Of a DNA stretch of 64,000 bases, positions 41,880 to 50,143 are shown piece after piece (the stretch's first letter is position 1; each line of letters starts with the position of its first letter). The position numbers and the translations under genes were made by a program. The notes beneath the pieces are model-generated. The model was not told where the DNA came from. It saw only the letters and a list, made by a program, of their open reading frames with translations, and searched no databases. Source of the stretch: a candidate division KSB1 bacterium (GTDB lineage Bacteria > Zhuqueibacterota > Zhuqueibacteria > Zhuqueibacterales > Zhuqueibacteraceae); contig JAPDPX010000001.1 of NCBI GenBank assembly GCA_034506255.1, positions 62,001 to 126,000 on the forward strand, given 5' to 3'.

Positions 41880-44270
41880 ATGAGCGTGGCAATGAAAGAA
41901 AAAATCATGCGCCAAACCACACCGCTTGCCGACTATCTGCGCATTCTGTATCGCGGGCGGTGGGGCATTGTGGCGTGTTTTGTGGTGGTGCTGGCGATCG
42001 CGCTCTATTTGAACGTCACCGCGGTGCCGCTCTATCAGGCAGACGCCAAGGTCATGGTCAAGGTGAAGTCCAACCTCGGACTGCCTCCGTTTGATGGCAG
42101 TGCCTATTGGCAGATGGAGACCATGATCAGCAACCAGATCGAGATTCTACGCGGCCGCGCGATTGCCAAGGCTGTCGCACAAAAATTGTTGGAATCCCCT
42201 TATGCTGCCGAATTGCCCCTGCTGCAGGCACACGGTCATGTCAAAAGCCGCTGGCAGCGGCTGATGGAAGCCGCCGGCCGTTTGCTGGGCCGCAGCGTCG
42301 CCGACACGGCCCGCCACCGGCCGGCGGGCCGCAGACTGCAGGATGTGGAGACCCTGGCGCGCAGCCTGTCCGGCTATCTCAGCATCGAGCCCATCCGCAA
42401 CACCGACATGATCCTGATCAGCGCCGTTTCCGAACACCCGCGCGAGGCGATGCTGATCGCCAATGCCTACGTTGAAGCCTTCAGCGATCTCAACCGCGCC
42501 ATGAGCCAGGCGGAAGTTCGCCAGGTGAAGACCTTTCTGGAAAATCAATTGAACGTCATTCAACAGCAACTGGCGGAATCAGAAAGGGCGCTGAAGGATT
42601 TCACCCGGGCGCAGAAAACCCTGACCCTGCCCGATGACGCCAGCCGTCTGGTGGAAAAACTGGTGGAGTTCGAATCCCTTTACAAGGAATCCCTGGCGGA
42701 GCTGGAGTCCCAGCGTGCGCGCCTGCGCTTCATCGACAGTCAGCTCGGTCGCAAACTCGAACTCGAGGTGACCGCCGCGACTTCCTACCTGGAAGAATTA
42801 AAACGGGAGATGGCGGCCCTGCAGCAGGAGCGCGCCGTGCAGGTGGCGTATCTCGTCAACAACGGCAATTACGACGAGAAGAATCCGCGCCTGCAGCAGC
42901 TCGATGAACAAATTCACGCGTTGACACAGAAGTTCAAAGATGAGTTTGCCCGGCATGCGGCGGCAGAGCCCGCCGGCTCGCCGGCCCTGCAGGACGAGCT
43001 GTATGTGCGCAAGTTCGAAGTGGAAGCCTCGCTGCAGGCCCTGCAACCGAAAGTGGCCTCGCTCCAGGAGATCGTGGCGGACTACACCCGCCGGCTGGAG
43101 AGCCTGCCGGAGAAAAAGCTGGTGCTGGCACAACTGCAACGCTCGGCGCAGGTGGATGAGAATATCTACCTGATGATGAAGCAAAAGTATGAAGAACTGC
43201 GCATCACCGAAGTCGGCCAGCTCGGCGACGTGCGCATCATTGAGCCCGCAGAGCTACCCGAGGCCCCGCTCGGCCCCAACAAGCGGCTCAATCTCATCCT
43301 GGGCATGGTGTTCGGCCTGAGTCTGGGCGTGGGGCTGGCTTTCCTGCTCGACATGCTCGACTCCTCGGTGCGCACAGTGGAGGATTTGGAGCGCATGGGC
43401 CAGCCGGTGCTCGGCTCGATTCCCCTGATCAAGGAAGACAAGGCGCTGCAGCTTCTCAAAATTTCATTGAACGGCTCGACCAACGGGGCGACCAATGGCA
43501 GCGCGCACCCGCCTGACAATGACGAAAACCGGCGGAAGGCGGCACGCTTGATCAGCCACTTCGCACCCCAGTCACCGATTGCCGAAGCCTATCGCACCTT
43601 GCGCACCGGCATCCAATACACCCACTTCGGGAGCCCCCTGCGCACCCTGTTGGTTACCAGTCCGGGACCGGGCGACGGCAAGTCGACCACCGTGGCAAAT
43701 CTCGCCATCGTCATGGCGCAAAGCGGCAGCAAAGTATTGCTCATCGATGCCGATTTGCGGCGGCCGGTGCTGCATCACGTGTTCAAACTCGACCGGCGCC
43801 TGGGCTTGTCGAATGTGCTGGCCGGCCACGCTGCGCATGGCGAGGCCATTGCAGCAACAGAGATTGACAATCTCCATGTCATGACCTGCGGCACCCTGCC
43901 GCCCAATCCCTCGGAGCTGCTCGGCAGCAGCACGATGCAGCGTCTGATGGAAACGCTCAAAGCCGAGTACGAAATCTTGTTGTTCGACAGCCCGCCTGCC
44001 ATCGCGGTCACCGACGCCGCGGTGCTCGCCCGCCTGGTCGATGGCGTTTTCCTGGTGGTGAAGGCCGGCCAAACCAGCAAGGAAGCCACGTTTCAGACGT
44101 TTAAACTGCTGCAACAGATGAAAGCCCGCTTCCTGGGCACCCTGCTCAATTCCGTCAAAATGGAAAGCTTGTACGGCAGCTACTACTATTATTACCACTA
44201 TCACTACCACGCCAACCACACCAACGGCAAGCTGCCAAAGCAGCAGCGCAAATTGCCGGCGTGGTCGTGA
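41880..44270 (+). CDS. Fused polysaccharide co-polymerase and BY-type tyrosine kinase (Wzc-like)
   Basis: 796 residues from MSVAM; other ATGs at 41838, 41892 and 41907 are in frame. N-terminal Wzz domain with a transmembrane helix (GIVACFVVVLAIALYLNV), a long coiled-coil region (~residues 230-440), IIEPAELPEAPLGPNKRLNLILG and a second helix. The cytoplasmic kinase has Walker A SPGPGDGKSTTVANLA, Walker A' VLLIDADLRRPVLH and Walker B YEILLFDSPPAI. It ends with a Tyr/His cluster (LYGSYYYYYHYHYH), the usual autophosphorylation tail. It controls export and chain length of the second polysaccharide. Unlike the split system at 25957-28315, all ATPase motifs are intact. Confidence 0.92.
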   Translation: MSVAMKEKIMRQTTPLADYLRILYRGRWGIVACFVVVLAIALYLNVTAVPLYQADAKVMVKVKSNLGLPPFDGSAYWQMETMISNQIEILRGRAIAKAVAQKLLESPYAAELPLLQAHGHVKSRWQRLMEAAGRLLGRSVADTARHRPAGRRLQDVETLARSLSGYLSIEPIRNTDMILISAVSEHPREAMLIANAYVEAFSDLNRAMSQAEVRQVKTFLENQLNVIQQQLAESERALKDFTRAQKTLTLPDDASRLVEKLVEFESLYKESLAELESQRARLRFIDSQLGRKLELEVTAATSYLEELKREMAALQQERAVQVAYLVNNGNYDEKNPRLQQLDEQIHALTQKFKDEFARHAAAEPAGSPALQDELYVRKFEVEASLQALQPKVASLQEIVADYTRRLESLPEKKLVLAQLQRSAQVDENIYLMMKQKYEELRITEVGQLGDVRIIEPAELPEAPLGPNKRLNLILGMVFGLSLGVGLAFLLDMLDSSVRTVEDLERMGQPVLGSIPLIKEDKALQLLKISLNGSTNGATNGSAHPPDNDENRRKAARLISHFAPQSPIAEAYRTLRTGIQYTHFGSPLRTLLVTSPGPGDGKSTTVANLAIVMAQSGSKVLLIDADLRRPVLHHVFKLDRRLGLSNVLAGHAAHGEAIAATEIDNLHVMTCGTLPPNPSELLGSSTMQRLMETLKAEYEILLFDSPPAIAVTDAAVLARLVDGVFLVVKAGQTSKEATFQTFKLLQQMKARFLGTLLNSVKMESLYGSYYYYYHYHYHANHTNGKLPKQQRKLPAWS

Positions 44271-44274
44271 GCAA

Positions 44275-44308
44275 AGGGCAAAAGGCAAGGGGCAGGGGGC
44301 AAGGAGGG
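44275..44308 (+). repeat. Purine-rich GGCAA-type tandem repeat
   Basis: Short imperfect tandem units (GGGCAAAAGGCAAGGGGCA, then GGGGGCAAGGAGGG) between the Wzc-like and antiterminator genes. It is followed by an AT-rich TATAAATTTT that may be part of a promoter. No function assigned. Confidence 0.4.
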
Positions 44309-44369
44309 TTTCACATATAAATTTTAAGAGTCGTTTCCAGGCTTGGAATATTGAGCAGCGAGCATCCGG

Positions 44370-44936
44370 ATGAACACAGCAACCGAAAAGATTCGCCATT
44401 GGTACGCGCTTTATACGCGGCCGAATTTTGAGAAACGTGTGGATCGCGAACTCCGCCGCCTGGGCTTGCACGCCTATCTGCCGTTGCGTCCGGTGTTGCG
44501 GCAGTGGAGTGATCGCAAGAAATGGATCGAGATGCCGCTGTTTTCCTGCTATGTCTTCGTGCATGCCGATGCCAAAGAGCGCCTGCTCTCGCTCACGCCC
44601 GAGGGCGTGGTGCGCATGCTGGGCCAGCACGGCCAGCCCTCGATCATTCCCGAGCATGAGATCGCCATCGTGCGCAAAATGCTGGCGAATGATTTCGATC
44701 CCGAGCCGATTCCGCATTTGGTGCCGGGCGATTTGCTGGAAATCATCGCCGGACCACTGGCCGGCCTGCGCGGGGTGCTGCGCTCGTTTGAGGGCCGGCA
44801 ACGCCTCATCATCGCCTTCGAGTCGATTGGCCAGTCACTGGCCATCAACATCGATCCGCGCCAGCTTCGCAAGATCACAGGCGGCCCGTCCCATTCTTAC
44901 AGCCGGACCGTGCCGCAGCCTCCGTTGGGAGTTTGA
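44370..44936 (+). CDS. NusG-like transcription antiterminator (UpxY/RfaH-type)
   Basis: 188 residues. Begins with the NusG N-terminal domain RHWYALYTRPNFEKRVDRELRRLG, continues AYLPLRPVLRQWSDRKKWIEMPLFSCYVFVH, and ends with a KOW-like segment VPGDLLEIIAGPLAGLRGVL. Length and motifs match the specialised NusG paralogues encoded at the head of capsule and exopolysaccharide operons. These let RNA polymerase read long operons. It is the first gene of the run that includes the lasso-type cassette and sugar genes up to the right edge, so it may govern both. Confidence 0.88.
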   Translation: MNTATEKIRHWYALYTRPNFEKRVDRELRRLGLHAYLPLRPVLRQWSDRKKWIEMPLFSCYVFVHADAKERLLSLTPEGVVRMLGQHGQPSIIPEHEIAIVRKMLANDFDPEPIPHLVPGDLLEIIAGPLAGLRGVLRSFEGRQRLIIAFESIGQSLAINIDPRQLRKITGGPSHSYSRTVPQPPLGV

Positions 44937-44940
44937 CAGG

Positions 44941-45240
44941 ATGGAACGCACACTGACCGGAACCACACGCGTGGTTGCCGCGCCGGAACAAATCTTTTCC
45001 GATCTCGGCGGCGAGATCGTCATTCTGAACTTGAACACCGGCGTTTATCATGGTCTGGATGAAGTCGGCGCCCGCATTTGGCACCTGCTGCAGCAGCCCA
45101 TCACCGTCGATGAATTGCACGCCGCCATTCTGGCCGAATACGAAGTGGAAGCCGAGATCTGCCGCCGCGATATTCTGGAGCTGCTGCGCACCCTGCTCGA
45201 CGCCGGTTTGATCCATTTCGCCGATGCTTCGCTTGCATAA
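44941..45240 (+). CDS. PqqD-type RiPP recognition protein (lasso B1-like)
   Basis: 99 residues, four bases after the antiterminator stop. The PqqD/RRE fold is seen in VVAAPEQIFSDLGGEIVILNLNTGVYHGLDEVGARIW, then a helical tail with DILELLRTLLDAGLI. Stand-alone PqqD-like proteins bind the leader peptide and present it to processing enzymes. Here the next genes are a B2-type protease and an asparagine-synthetase-like cyclase, and a leader with the matching recognition motif is encoded at 47524-47685. The end overlaps the start of the B2-like gene by 17 bases. Confidence 0.85.
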   Translation: MERTLTGTTRVVAAPEQIFSDLGGEIVILNLNTGVYHGLDEVGARIWHLLQQPITVDELHAAILAEYEVEAEICRRDILELLRTLLDAGLIHFADASLA

Positions 45241-45655
45241 ATTCCTGCGCCTGCCTGCGGCCAAGCGGAAAGTCTGGCTGCAGGCTTTCGCCCTGCTGTG
45301 CGCCGTTCGGCTGGGGTTGTGGCTGCTGCCCTTTGCGACGGTGCAGCGGCTGCTGCGGCAGTTGCGCCGGCGCCGCCAGGACACCGTCTTGCACATTGCC
45401 ACGCTCATCCATGCGCTCACGGTGCTGAGCCGCTACGTGCCGCACGCCACCTGCTTGGTGCAGGCGCTGACCGCGCACACCTTGCTCAAACGTCACGGTT
45501 ACCCAGCCAAGTTGCACCTCGGCGTGGCCAAAACCGGCGCGGCGGGGTTGCAGGCCCATGCCTGGGTGGAACAGCACGGCCGGGTTGTGATCGGTGCAGT
45601 CGAGGATTTGGCACGTTATACGCCCCTGCCATTGGTGGAGGGTCTGCGCTCATGA
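45224..45655 (+). CDS. Lasso peptide leader protease, B2-type (transglutaminase-like)
   Basis: 143 residues. The C-terminal half carries the Cys-His pattern of the lasso B2 (PF13471-type) family: YVPHATCLVQALTAHTLLKRHG (Cys about residue 76), then LHLGVAKTGAAGLQAHAWVEQHG with the conserved AHAWVE histidine. The N-terminal half is hydrophobic and basic. It is expected to cut the precursor after the penultimate leader Thr plus one residue, in complex with the B1 protein. It overlaps both neighbours (17 bases with B1, ATGA with C). Confidence 0.85.
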   Translation: MLRLHKFLRLPAAKRKVWLQAFALLCAVRLGLWLLPFATVQRLLRQLRRRRQDTVLHIATLIHALTVLSRYVPHATCLVQALTAHTLLKRHGYPAKLHLGVAKTGAAGLQAHAWVEQHGRVVIGAVEDLARYTPLPLVEGLRS

Positions 45656-47457
45656 GTGGCATCGTTGGCCTGGTGAACTGCGATGGCGCGCCGGTGGCAA
45701 GCCGCCTGCTGCAGCAACTCACCGCGACGATGCAGTTCCGCGGACCGCAGGCGCAAGCGATCTGGGTCAATGGCAGGGTGGGATTCGGGCATGCACTGTT
45801 GGCCTCTACTCATGAGTCCGGACGCGAGCAGCAACCCCGCAGCCTCGATGGTGAGGTGTGGATCACTGCCGATGCCCGTCTCGATGATCGCGCCGGCCTG
45901 TGGCAGCGTCTGGCACTGCCGCCGCGCGATCTCGCGACCGTCAGCGATGCGGAGTTGATCCTGCTGGCCTATCAGGCGTGGGGTGAAGAATGCGTGCAGC
46001 ATCTGCTCGGGGATTTTGCCTTTGCCATTTGGGATGGCCGCCGGCAGCGCTTGTTTTGTGCCCGTGATCATTTTGGCGTCAGGCTGTTGTATTACGCCCA
46101 TTGCGGCAACACGCTGGTGTTCAGCAACACCCTCAACACGGTGCGCGCCCATCCCGCGGTCTCGACGCGCCTGCATGAGCCTGCCATCGGCGATTACCTG
46201 TTGTTTGGCTGCAATCTTGATGCAACCTCCACCAGTTTCGCCGATATTCAGCGTCTGCCACCGGCACATGTGCTGACTGCCGGCAGCGAGGGCGTGCGCA
46301 CACGGCGCTACTGGCGCCTGCCGGTGCCTGAACCTCTGTGCTACCGCCGTGACGCCGACTATGTTGACCGTTTTCGGGAGCTGTTGCAGCAGGCGGTGGC
46401 CGACCGGCTGCGCTGCGATCGCCTCACCGTTTGGATGAGCGGCGGATTGGATTCCACCACCATCGCCGCGCTGGCGCAGGCACAGCAGAATCCCCCCCGG
46501 CTCGCCGCCATGACGGTGTATTATGAAAAATTGATTCCTGACGGCGAACGCGAATATGCCGAGCTGGCTGCCCGGGCGATCGGTCTGCCGCTGCATCTCC
46601 TGCGGGCCGACGATTTTCCCCTCTTCGATGACGGTCATGTGCCGGCCTTTCCGGAACCGGCAGATGAGCCGATGACCGCTCTGCTCTCCGCCCAGTTGCA
46701 AACCAGTCTGGCCAACGGCCACGTGGTCCTCACTGGTGATGGCGGTGACGAGTTGCTTTACCCCTCCGGCCTGGCTCACATGCTGCGTGCTTTGCCGCCG
46801 CGGCAGACATGGCGTGCGGTACGCGATTATGTCCGCCAGCGTCGCGCGCTGCCACCGCTGGGTCTGGGATTGCGCGCCCGGTTGCGTGCCTGGCGCCGGC
46901 GCGAACCACGCCGCGATGGCGTCCCGTCCTGGATCGCGCCGGATTTCGTTGCGCGCTGTCACCTGCGCCAGCGTTGGCAGGAGGTCACCTACAACCAGCC
47001 TGGTGTGCCGCACCGCTGGCGGCCGGGCGCCTATCACGGATTGACCACGCCCTATTGGCAGAGTGTGTTCGAATTCTATGATGCCGGCGTCCTGGGCGTG
47101 CCGCTGGAGTTTCGTTTGCCGTTTCTCGATCTGCGGCTGGTGCAGTTCACGCTCGCCATGCCGCCCCTGCCATGGTTCGTCACGAAGGAATTGTTGCGCC
47201 GCTGCACCGTCGATTTGCTGCCGGAAAAAATCAGACGGCGTCCCAAAACCCCGTTGCCGGGCGAGCCATTGCAGGAATGGTTGCAACAGCATGAAGTAAA
47301 ATGGCTGGATGATTTCACGCCGGTGCCGTTGCTGCATCAGTTCGTCGATCGGCGCGCCGTTCCCCGTCTCAGCGGCCGGCCCCTGAACGGGATTGATCCC
47401 TACGTGCCCCTCCGGCCGTTCGCCTTGAATCAATGGTTGAGGCAGTTGTCTTTGTGA
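45652..47457 (+). CDS. Asparagine-synthetase-like lasso cyclase (C protein)
   Basis: 601 residues. The N-terminal glutaminase-like domain begins MSGIVGLVNCDG: the catalytic Cys2 of class II glutamine amidotransferases is Ser, so ammonia release from glutamine is not expected. The synthetase domain has the pyrophosphatase motif WMSGGLDSTT (residues 263-268) and GDGGDELLYPSG. Loss of Cys2 with an intact ATP-binding site is the usual state of lasso peptide macrolactam synthetases, which adenylate an Asp/Glu side chain and join it to the core N-terminus. ATGA overlap with the protease gene. Precursor gene 66 bases downstream. Confidence 0.85.
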   Translation: MSGIVGLVNCDGAPVASRLLQQLTATMQFRGPQAQAIWVNGRVGFGHALLASTHESGREQQPRSLDGEVWITADARLDDRAGLWQRLALPPRDLATVSDAELILLAYQAWGEECVQHLLGDFAFAIWDGRRQRLFCARDHFGVRLLYYAHCGNTLVFSNTLNTVRAHPAVSTRLHEPAIGDYLLFGCNLDATSTSFADIQRLPPAHVLTAGSEGVRTRRYWRLPVPEPLCYRRDADYVDRFRELLQQAVADRLRCDRLTVWMSGGLDSTTIAALAQAQQNPPRLAAMTVYYEKLIPDGEREYAELAARAIGLPLHLLRADDFPLFDDGHVPAFPEPADEPMTALLSAQLQTSLANGHVVLTGDGGDELLYPSGLAHMLRALPPRQTWRAVRDYVRQRRALPPLGLGLRARLRAWRRREPRRDGVPSWIAPDFVARCHLRQRWQEVTYNQPGVPHRWRPGAYHGLTTPYWQSVFEFYDAGVLGVPLEFRLPFLDLRLVQFTLAMPPLPWFVTKELLRRCTVDLLPEKIRRRPKTPLPGEPLQEWLQQHEVKWLDDFTPVPLLHQFVDRRAVPRLSGRPLNGIDPYVPLRPFALNQWLRQLSL

Positions 47458-47523
47458 ATCTGACTGCTCGGTGGTTTTCAACTCCTCCATAAGCTGTTCA
47501 ATCTCTTTGAAAAGGGATATGCA

Positions 47524-47685
47524 ATGATCAGCGAAGACAAAAACACCAGCCGCAAGAATTACCGCCGTCCCCAGTTGGTGACATACGGCGCCATACATCA
47601 AATCACGCAGGCGTTGGGCATTTACATGCGTCTGGATGGCGGCATCGCCAATATGATGAAACGCAGCCAGGCCACCCCGCCATGA
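47524..47685 (+). CDS. Putative lasso peptide precursor (53 residues)
   Basis: Found by translating the gap after the cyclase. ATG at 47524 is preceded by AAAGGGA at six-base spacing; TGA ends at 47685. Leader residues 1-29 contain Y13-x-x-P16-x-L18-x3-G22-x5-T28-x, an exact match to the lasso leader consensus YxxPxLxxxGxxxxxTx, with Thr28 at the -2 position. The core is residues 30-53 and starts ALGIYMRLD: Ala1 with Asp9 would form a nine-member macrolactam ring. The 15-residue tail starts GGIAN, contains Met15-Met16-Lys17-Arg18-Ser19 and ends in Pro-Pro. It sits between the cyclase and a kinase gene. Alternative: an unrelated small protein, considered unlikely given motif and context. Confidence 0.85.
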   Translation: MISEDKNTSRKNYRRPQLVTYGAIHQITQALGIYMRLDGGIANMMKRSQATPP

Positions 47686-48000
47686 CCCCGCGTGTACACC
47701 CTTGCCTTGTCATTTGCCCGCAATCAATGGGGCAGTGCCGACTGCCTGTCCGGATTCTGTGCTGCGATTACCATGCAAACGCGGTCACGCAGGCTTCCAG
47801 CCTGCCGGCAGACAAGATGTCTGCACTACATTTTCAGCATGAGGGCTGGCGCGCGGTATGGCAATTACTCCCGTGAGAGATGCGTCATTTGCGCGCCGGT
47901 TGCGATCACTGCCGACCGTCAGGAGCAAGTGTTGGTGTCCCGGCAAAATGCCCGGTTGCAATTGGCGGCCTTTCACAAGACACCGCCTGCGGACGAAATC
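47686..48000. promoter_or_regulatory. Gap between precursor and kinase genes, holding a REP palindrome
   Basis: 315 bases, unusual in an operon otherwise spaced by overlaps. It contains the family B palindrome (47781-47829). No gene is supported, although an in-frame extension of the kinase upstream to 47692 is open. The gap could attenuate transcription or stabilise the upstream precursor message. Confidence 0.45.
47781..47829 (-). repeat. REP-type palindromic repeat, copy 4 (family B), inside the lasso cassette
   Basis: On the minus strand: GTAGTGCAGACATCTTGTCT, then GCCGGCAGGCTGGAAGCC, then TGCGTGACC. Arms GCAGAC/GTCTGC and GGCTGGAAGCC support strong stems. It lies 96 bases after the precursor stop codon. 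Confidence 0.6.
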
Positions 48001-48984
48001 ATGTGGCAATACCGCCTTTATGGTCTGAGACTTCTGGCCAACCGCCAGCTTCCCGGTTTGCCGGTTGCCGCCCATGCCGAAGCCAATGATGTGCGTGTCT
48101 GGTTTGGCGAGATGCCGCCCTGGTTGCCCGCCAACACCGACCGTCGTGAGCGGCTGTGCCGTGAAAGTCGCGAGCGGGATGACCAGGGCGCACCGGTGCA
48201 GCGCCTGTGGCAGGCAGCCGGCGGGAATTATTATCGCTTCGTCTTCAGTGATGGCGTCGAATTCGTGGTCGATTGCAGCGGGCGTGAAATCGGCGTGACC
48301 TGGGCAGCGACCTCCTCGCCGGAGGATGCGGCCACCTATCTGCTCGGTCCCATTCTGGCTGTGGCACTGGGGCTGCAGGAGGTCACGTGTTTGCATGCCA
48401 GTGCCGTGGCCATCGCGGGTGGGGCCGTGGCCCTGGTGGGCCCCTCCGGTGCGGGCAAGTCAACCACCGCCGCCAGCTTCGCCCGCCTGGGTTTTCCCGT
48501 GCTCTCTGATGACGTGCTGGCCTTGCGCGACCGGCGTTCTGTTTTTCTGGCACAACCCGGGTATCCCTCTTTGCGACTGTGGTCGGATGCCGTCACGGCT
48601 CTGTTCGGGTCGGCCGAGGCCCTGCCGCCCCTGACTCCGACGTGGGACAAGCGCTGCCTCGATCTCTGCGCCAGCGAATACAAATTTCAACAGGACGAGC
48701 TGCCGCTGCGGGCAATCTATTTTCTCGATGATCGCGGGCAGTCGCCCCAATCCCTCATCATGCCGGTGCCGCCTGCCGAAGGCCTGTTGCTGCTGCTCGC
48801 CAACAGTTATCTGACCCACGATCTCGACCGCAGGCATCGTCTGCGCGAGTTTGATCTGCTCAGCCGTGTCGCCCGCCACGTGCCGTTGCGCCGCGTGCAA
48901 GCGCCGGAGAACCCCGCGCATCTGCCGGCCCTGTGCGCCGCCATCACCGCCGAGGTGCAGACCGGCTCCGCCTCTGAATCTTGA
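48001..48984 (+). CDS. HprK-like kinase of the lasso cassette
   Basis: 327 residues from MWQYRLYG; a weak GGA lies ten bases upstream. Walker A LVGPSGAGKSTTAASFA follows VTCLHASAVAIAGGAVA, and GFPVLSDDVLALRD gives the HprK-type acidic pair DD. No HPr kinase N-terminal domain is present. HprK-related kinases in lasso clusters phosphorylate the precursor (ThcoK and PadeK act on a C-terminal Ser). Here the core ends in Pro-Pro, so an internal Ser19 or Thr22, or a different substrate, must be considered. It is separated from the precursor by a 315-base gap and followed eight bases later by a methyltransferase gene. Confidence 0.78.
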   Translation: MWQYRLYGLRLLANRQLPGLPVAAHAEANDVRVWFGEMPPWLPANTDRRERLCRESRERDDQGAPVQRLWQAAGGNYYRFVFSDGVEFVVDCSGREIGVTWAATSSPEDAATYLLGPILAVALGLQEVTCLHASAVAIAGGAVALVGPSGAGKSTTAASFARLGFPVLSDDVLALRDRRSVFLAQPGYPSLRLWSDAVTALFGSAEALPPLTPTWDKRCLDLCASEYKFQQDELPLRAIYFLDDRGQSPQSLIMPVPPAEGLLLLLANSYLTHDLDRRHRLREFDLLSRVARHVPLRRVQAPENPAHLPALCAAITAEVQTGSASES

Positions 48985-48991
48985 AAACCGT

Positions 48992-50143
48992 ATGTACAGC
49001 CTGTTCGACTACGGCGACATGATCGCCGACCGGGTGCGCTTCGAGGCCTACAGCAAGGCCCTGCGCCAGACCATGAAACCCGGTGCGGTGGTGCTCGATA
49101 TCGGCACCGGCACCGGCATCTTTGCGCTGCTTGCCTGCAAACTCGGCGCGCGCCGCGTTTATGCCCTGGAGACCAACAACGCCATCGCGGTGGCTGCCGA
49201 ACTGGCCGTCGTCAATGGCTGCCAGGAGCGCATTACTTTTCTGCAGCAACTTTCCACCAAGACCGTGCTTCCGGAGGCTGCCGATGTCATCATCTCGGAC
49301 CTGCGCGGGGTGCTGCCGTTGCTCGAACAGCATCTCCCCTCGCTGGTGGATGCACGCCAGCGCCTGCTGGCGCCCGGCGGAACATTGCTGCCCTGGCGCG
49401 ACACGCTGTGGGCCGCCGTGATCACCGCGCCCGAGCTGTATCAGCGCCATTTCCAACCCTGGCAGCAGGATTTGTTGGGATTGGATACGCAGCCGTGCCA
49501 GCGCCTGCTCGCCAATCTCTGGCAGCGCGCCCAGTTCCAGCCCGGTCAGTTGCTCACCGCGCCGCAATGTTGGGCCACCCTCAACTACCACACTCTCACC
49601 AGTCCCCATGTCAGTGGCGAACTGAGCTGGCGCGTGACCCAGTCCGGCACGGCACACGGCCTGTGCCTGTGGTTCGATGCCGAACTTAGCCCCGGCATCG
49701 GCTTCTCCAATGCGCCCGGTCAGCCGAAAACCATCTACGGCCAGGCCTTTTTCCCCTGGCCGCAACCGGTGGCGCTCGCTGCCGGCGATCATCTCACCGT
49801 CAGGCTCCAGGCGAATCTCGTCAAGGATGATTATGTCTGGCAGTGGCACACCCGCATCAATTCGGGCAATGAGCGCGGCAGTCGCATGACCGAATTCCGG
49901 CAATCCTCTCTCTGGGGCGAGCCGCTGTCACCGCATCAGCTTCGCAAACGCGCCCACACCTTCGTCCCGCGGCTGAATCAGGAAGGCCGGATCATGCAAT
50001 TCATCCTGAATCGCATGGAGGGCAGGGCAACGCTCGCCGACCTGGCGCACGAACTGGTGCAGACTTTTCCCCGGGATTTTCCCGACTGGCAGTCGGCACT
50101 CGTCCGCCTGGGAGATCTTGCCATTGGTTGGAGCGAGTCGTGA
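48992..50143 (+). CDS. PRMT-like SAM methyltransferase with PqqD-like C-terminal tail
   Basis: 383 residues. The N-terminus MYSLFDYGDMIADRVRFEAY and motif I VVLDIGTGTGIFALLACKLGA belong to the protein arginine methyltransferase-like group. DVIISDLRGVLPLLEQH stands where PRMTs have the double-E loop. The last ~50 residues (FILNRMEGRATLADLAHEL, then VQTFPRDFPDWQSALVRLG) look like the winged-helix end of PqqD proteins, suggesting leader binding. It probably methylates the RiPP or a partner, with the core arginines (Arg7, Arg18) as candidate sites. The stop overlaps the GTG of the ABC transporter gene. Confidence 0.72.
   Translation: MYSLFDYGDMIADRVRFEAYSKALRQTMKPGAVVLDIGTGTGIFALLACKLGARRVYALETNNAIAVAAELAVVNGCQERITFLQQLSTKTVLPEAADVIISDLRGVLPLLEQHLPSLVDARQRLLAPGGTLLPWRDTLWAAVITAPELYQRHFQPWQQDLLGLDTQPCQRLLANLWQRAQFQPGQLLTAPQCWATLNYHTLTSPHVSGELSWRVTQSGTAHGLCLWFDAELSPGIGFSNAPGQPKTIYGQAFFPWPQPVALAAGDHLTVRLQANLVKDDYVWQWHTRINSGNERGSRMTEFRQSSLWGEPLSPHQLRKRAHTFVPRLNQEGRIMQFILNRMEGRATLADLAHELVQTFPRDFPDWQSALVRLGDLAIGWSES

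Noticed and set aside
44941..45240. PqqD protein as evidence of pyrroloquinoline quinone synthesis
   Set aside because: No PqqA, B, C or E gene is nearby, while B2-type protease, cyclase and a matching leader peptide are. The lasso B1 role fits better.
45652..47457. Asparagine synthetase of primary metabolism
   Set aside because: The essential glutaminase Cys2 is Ser and the gene overlaps a B2-type protease gene.
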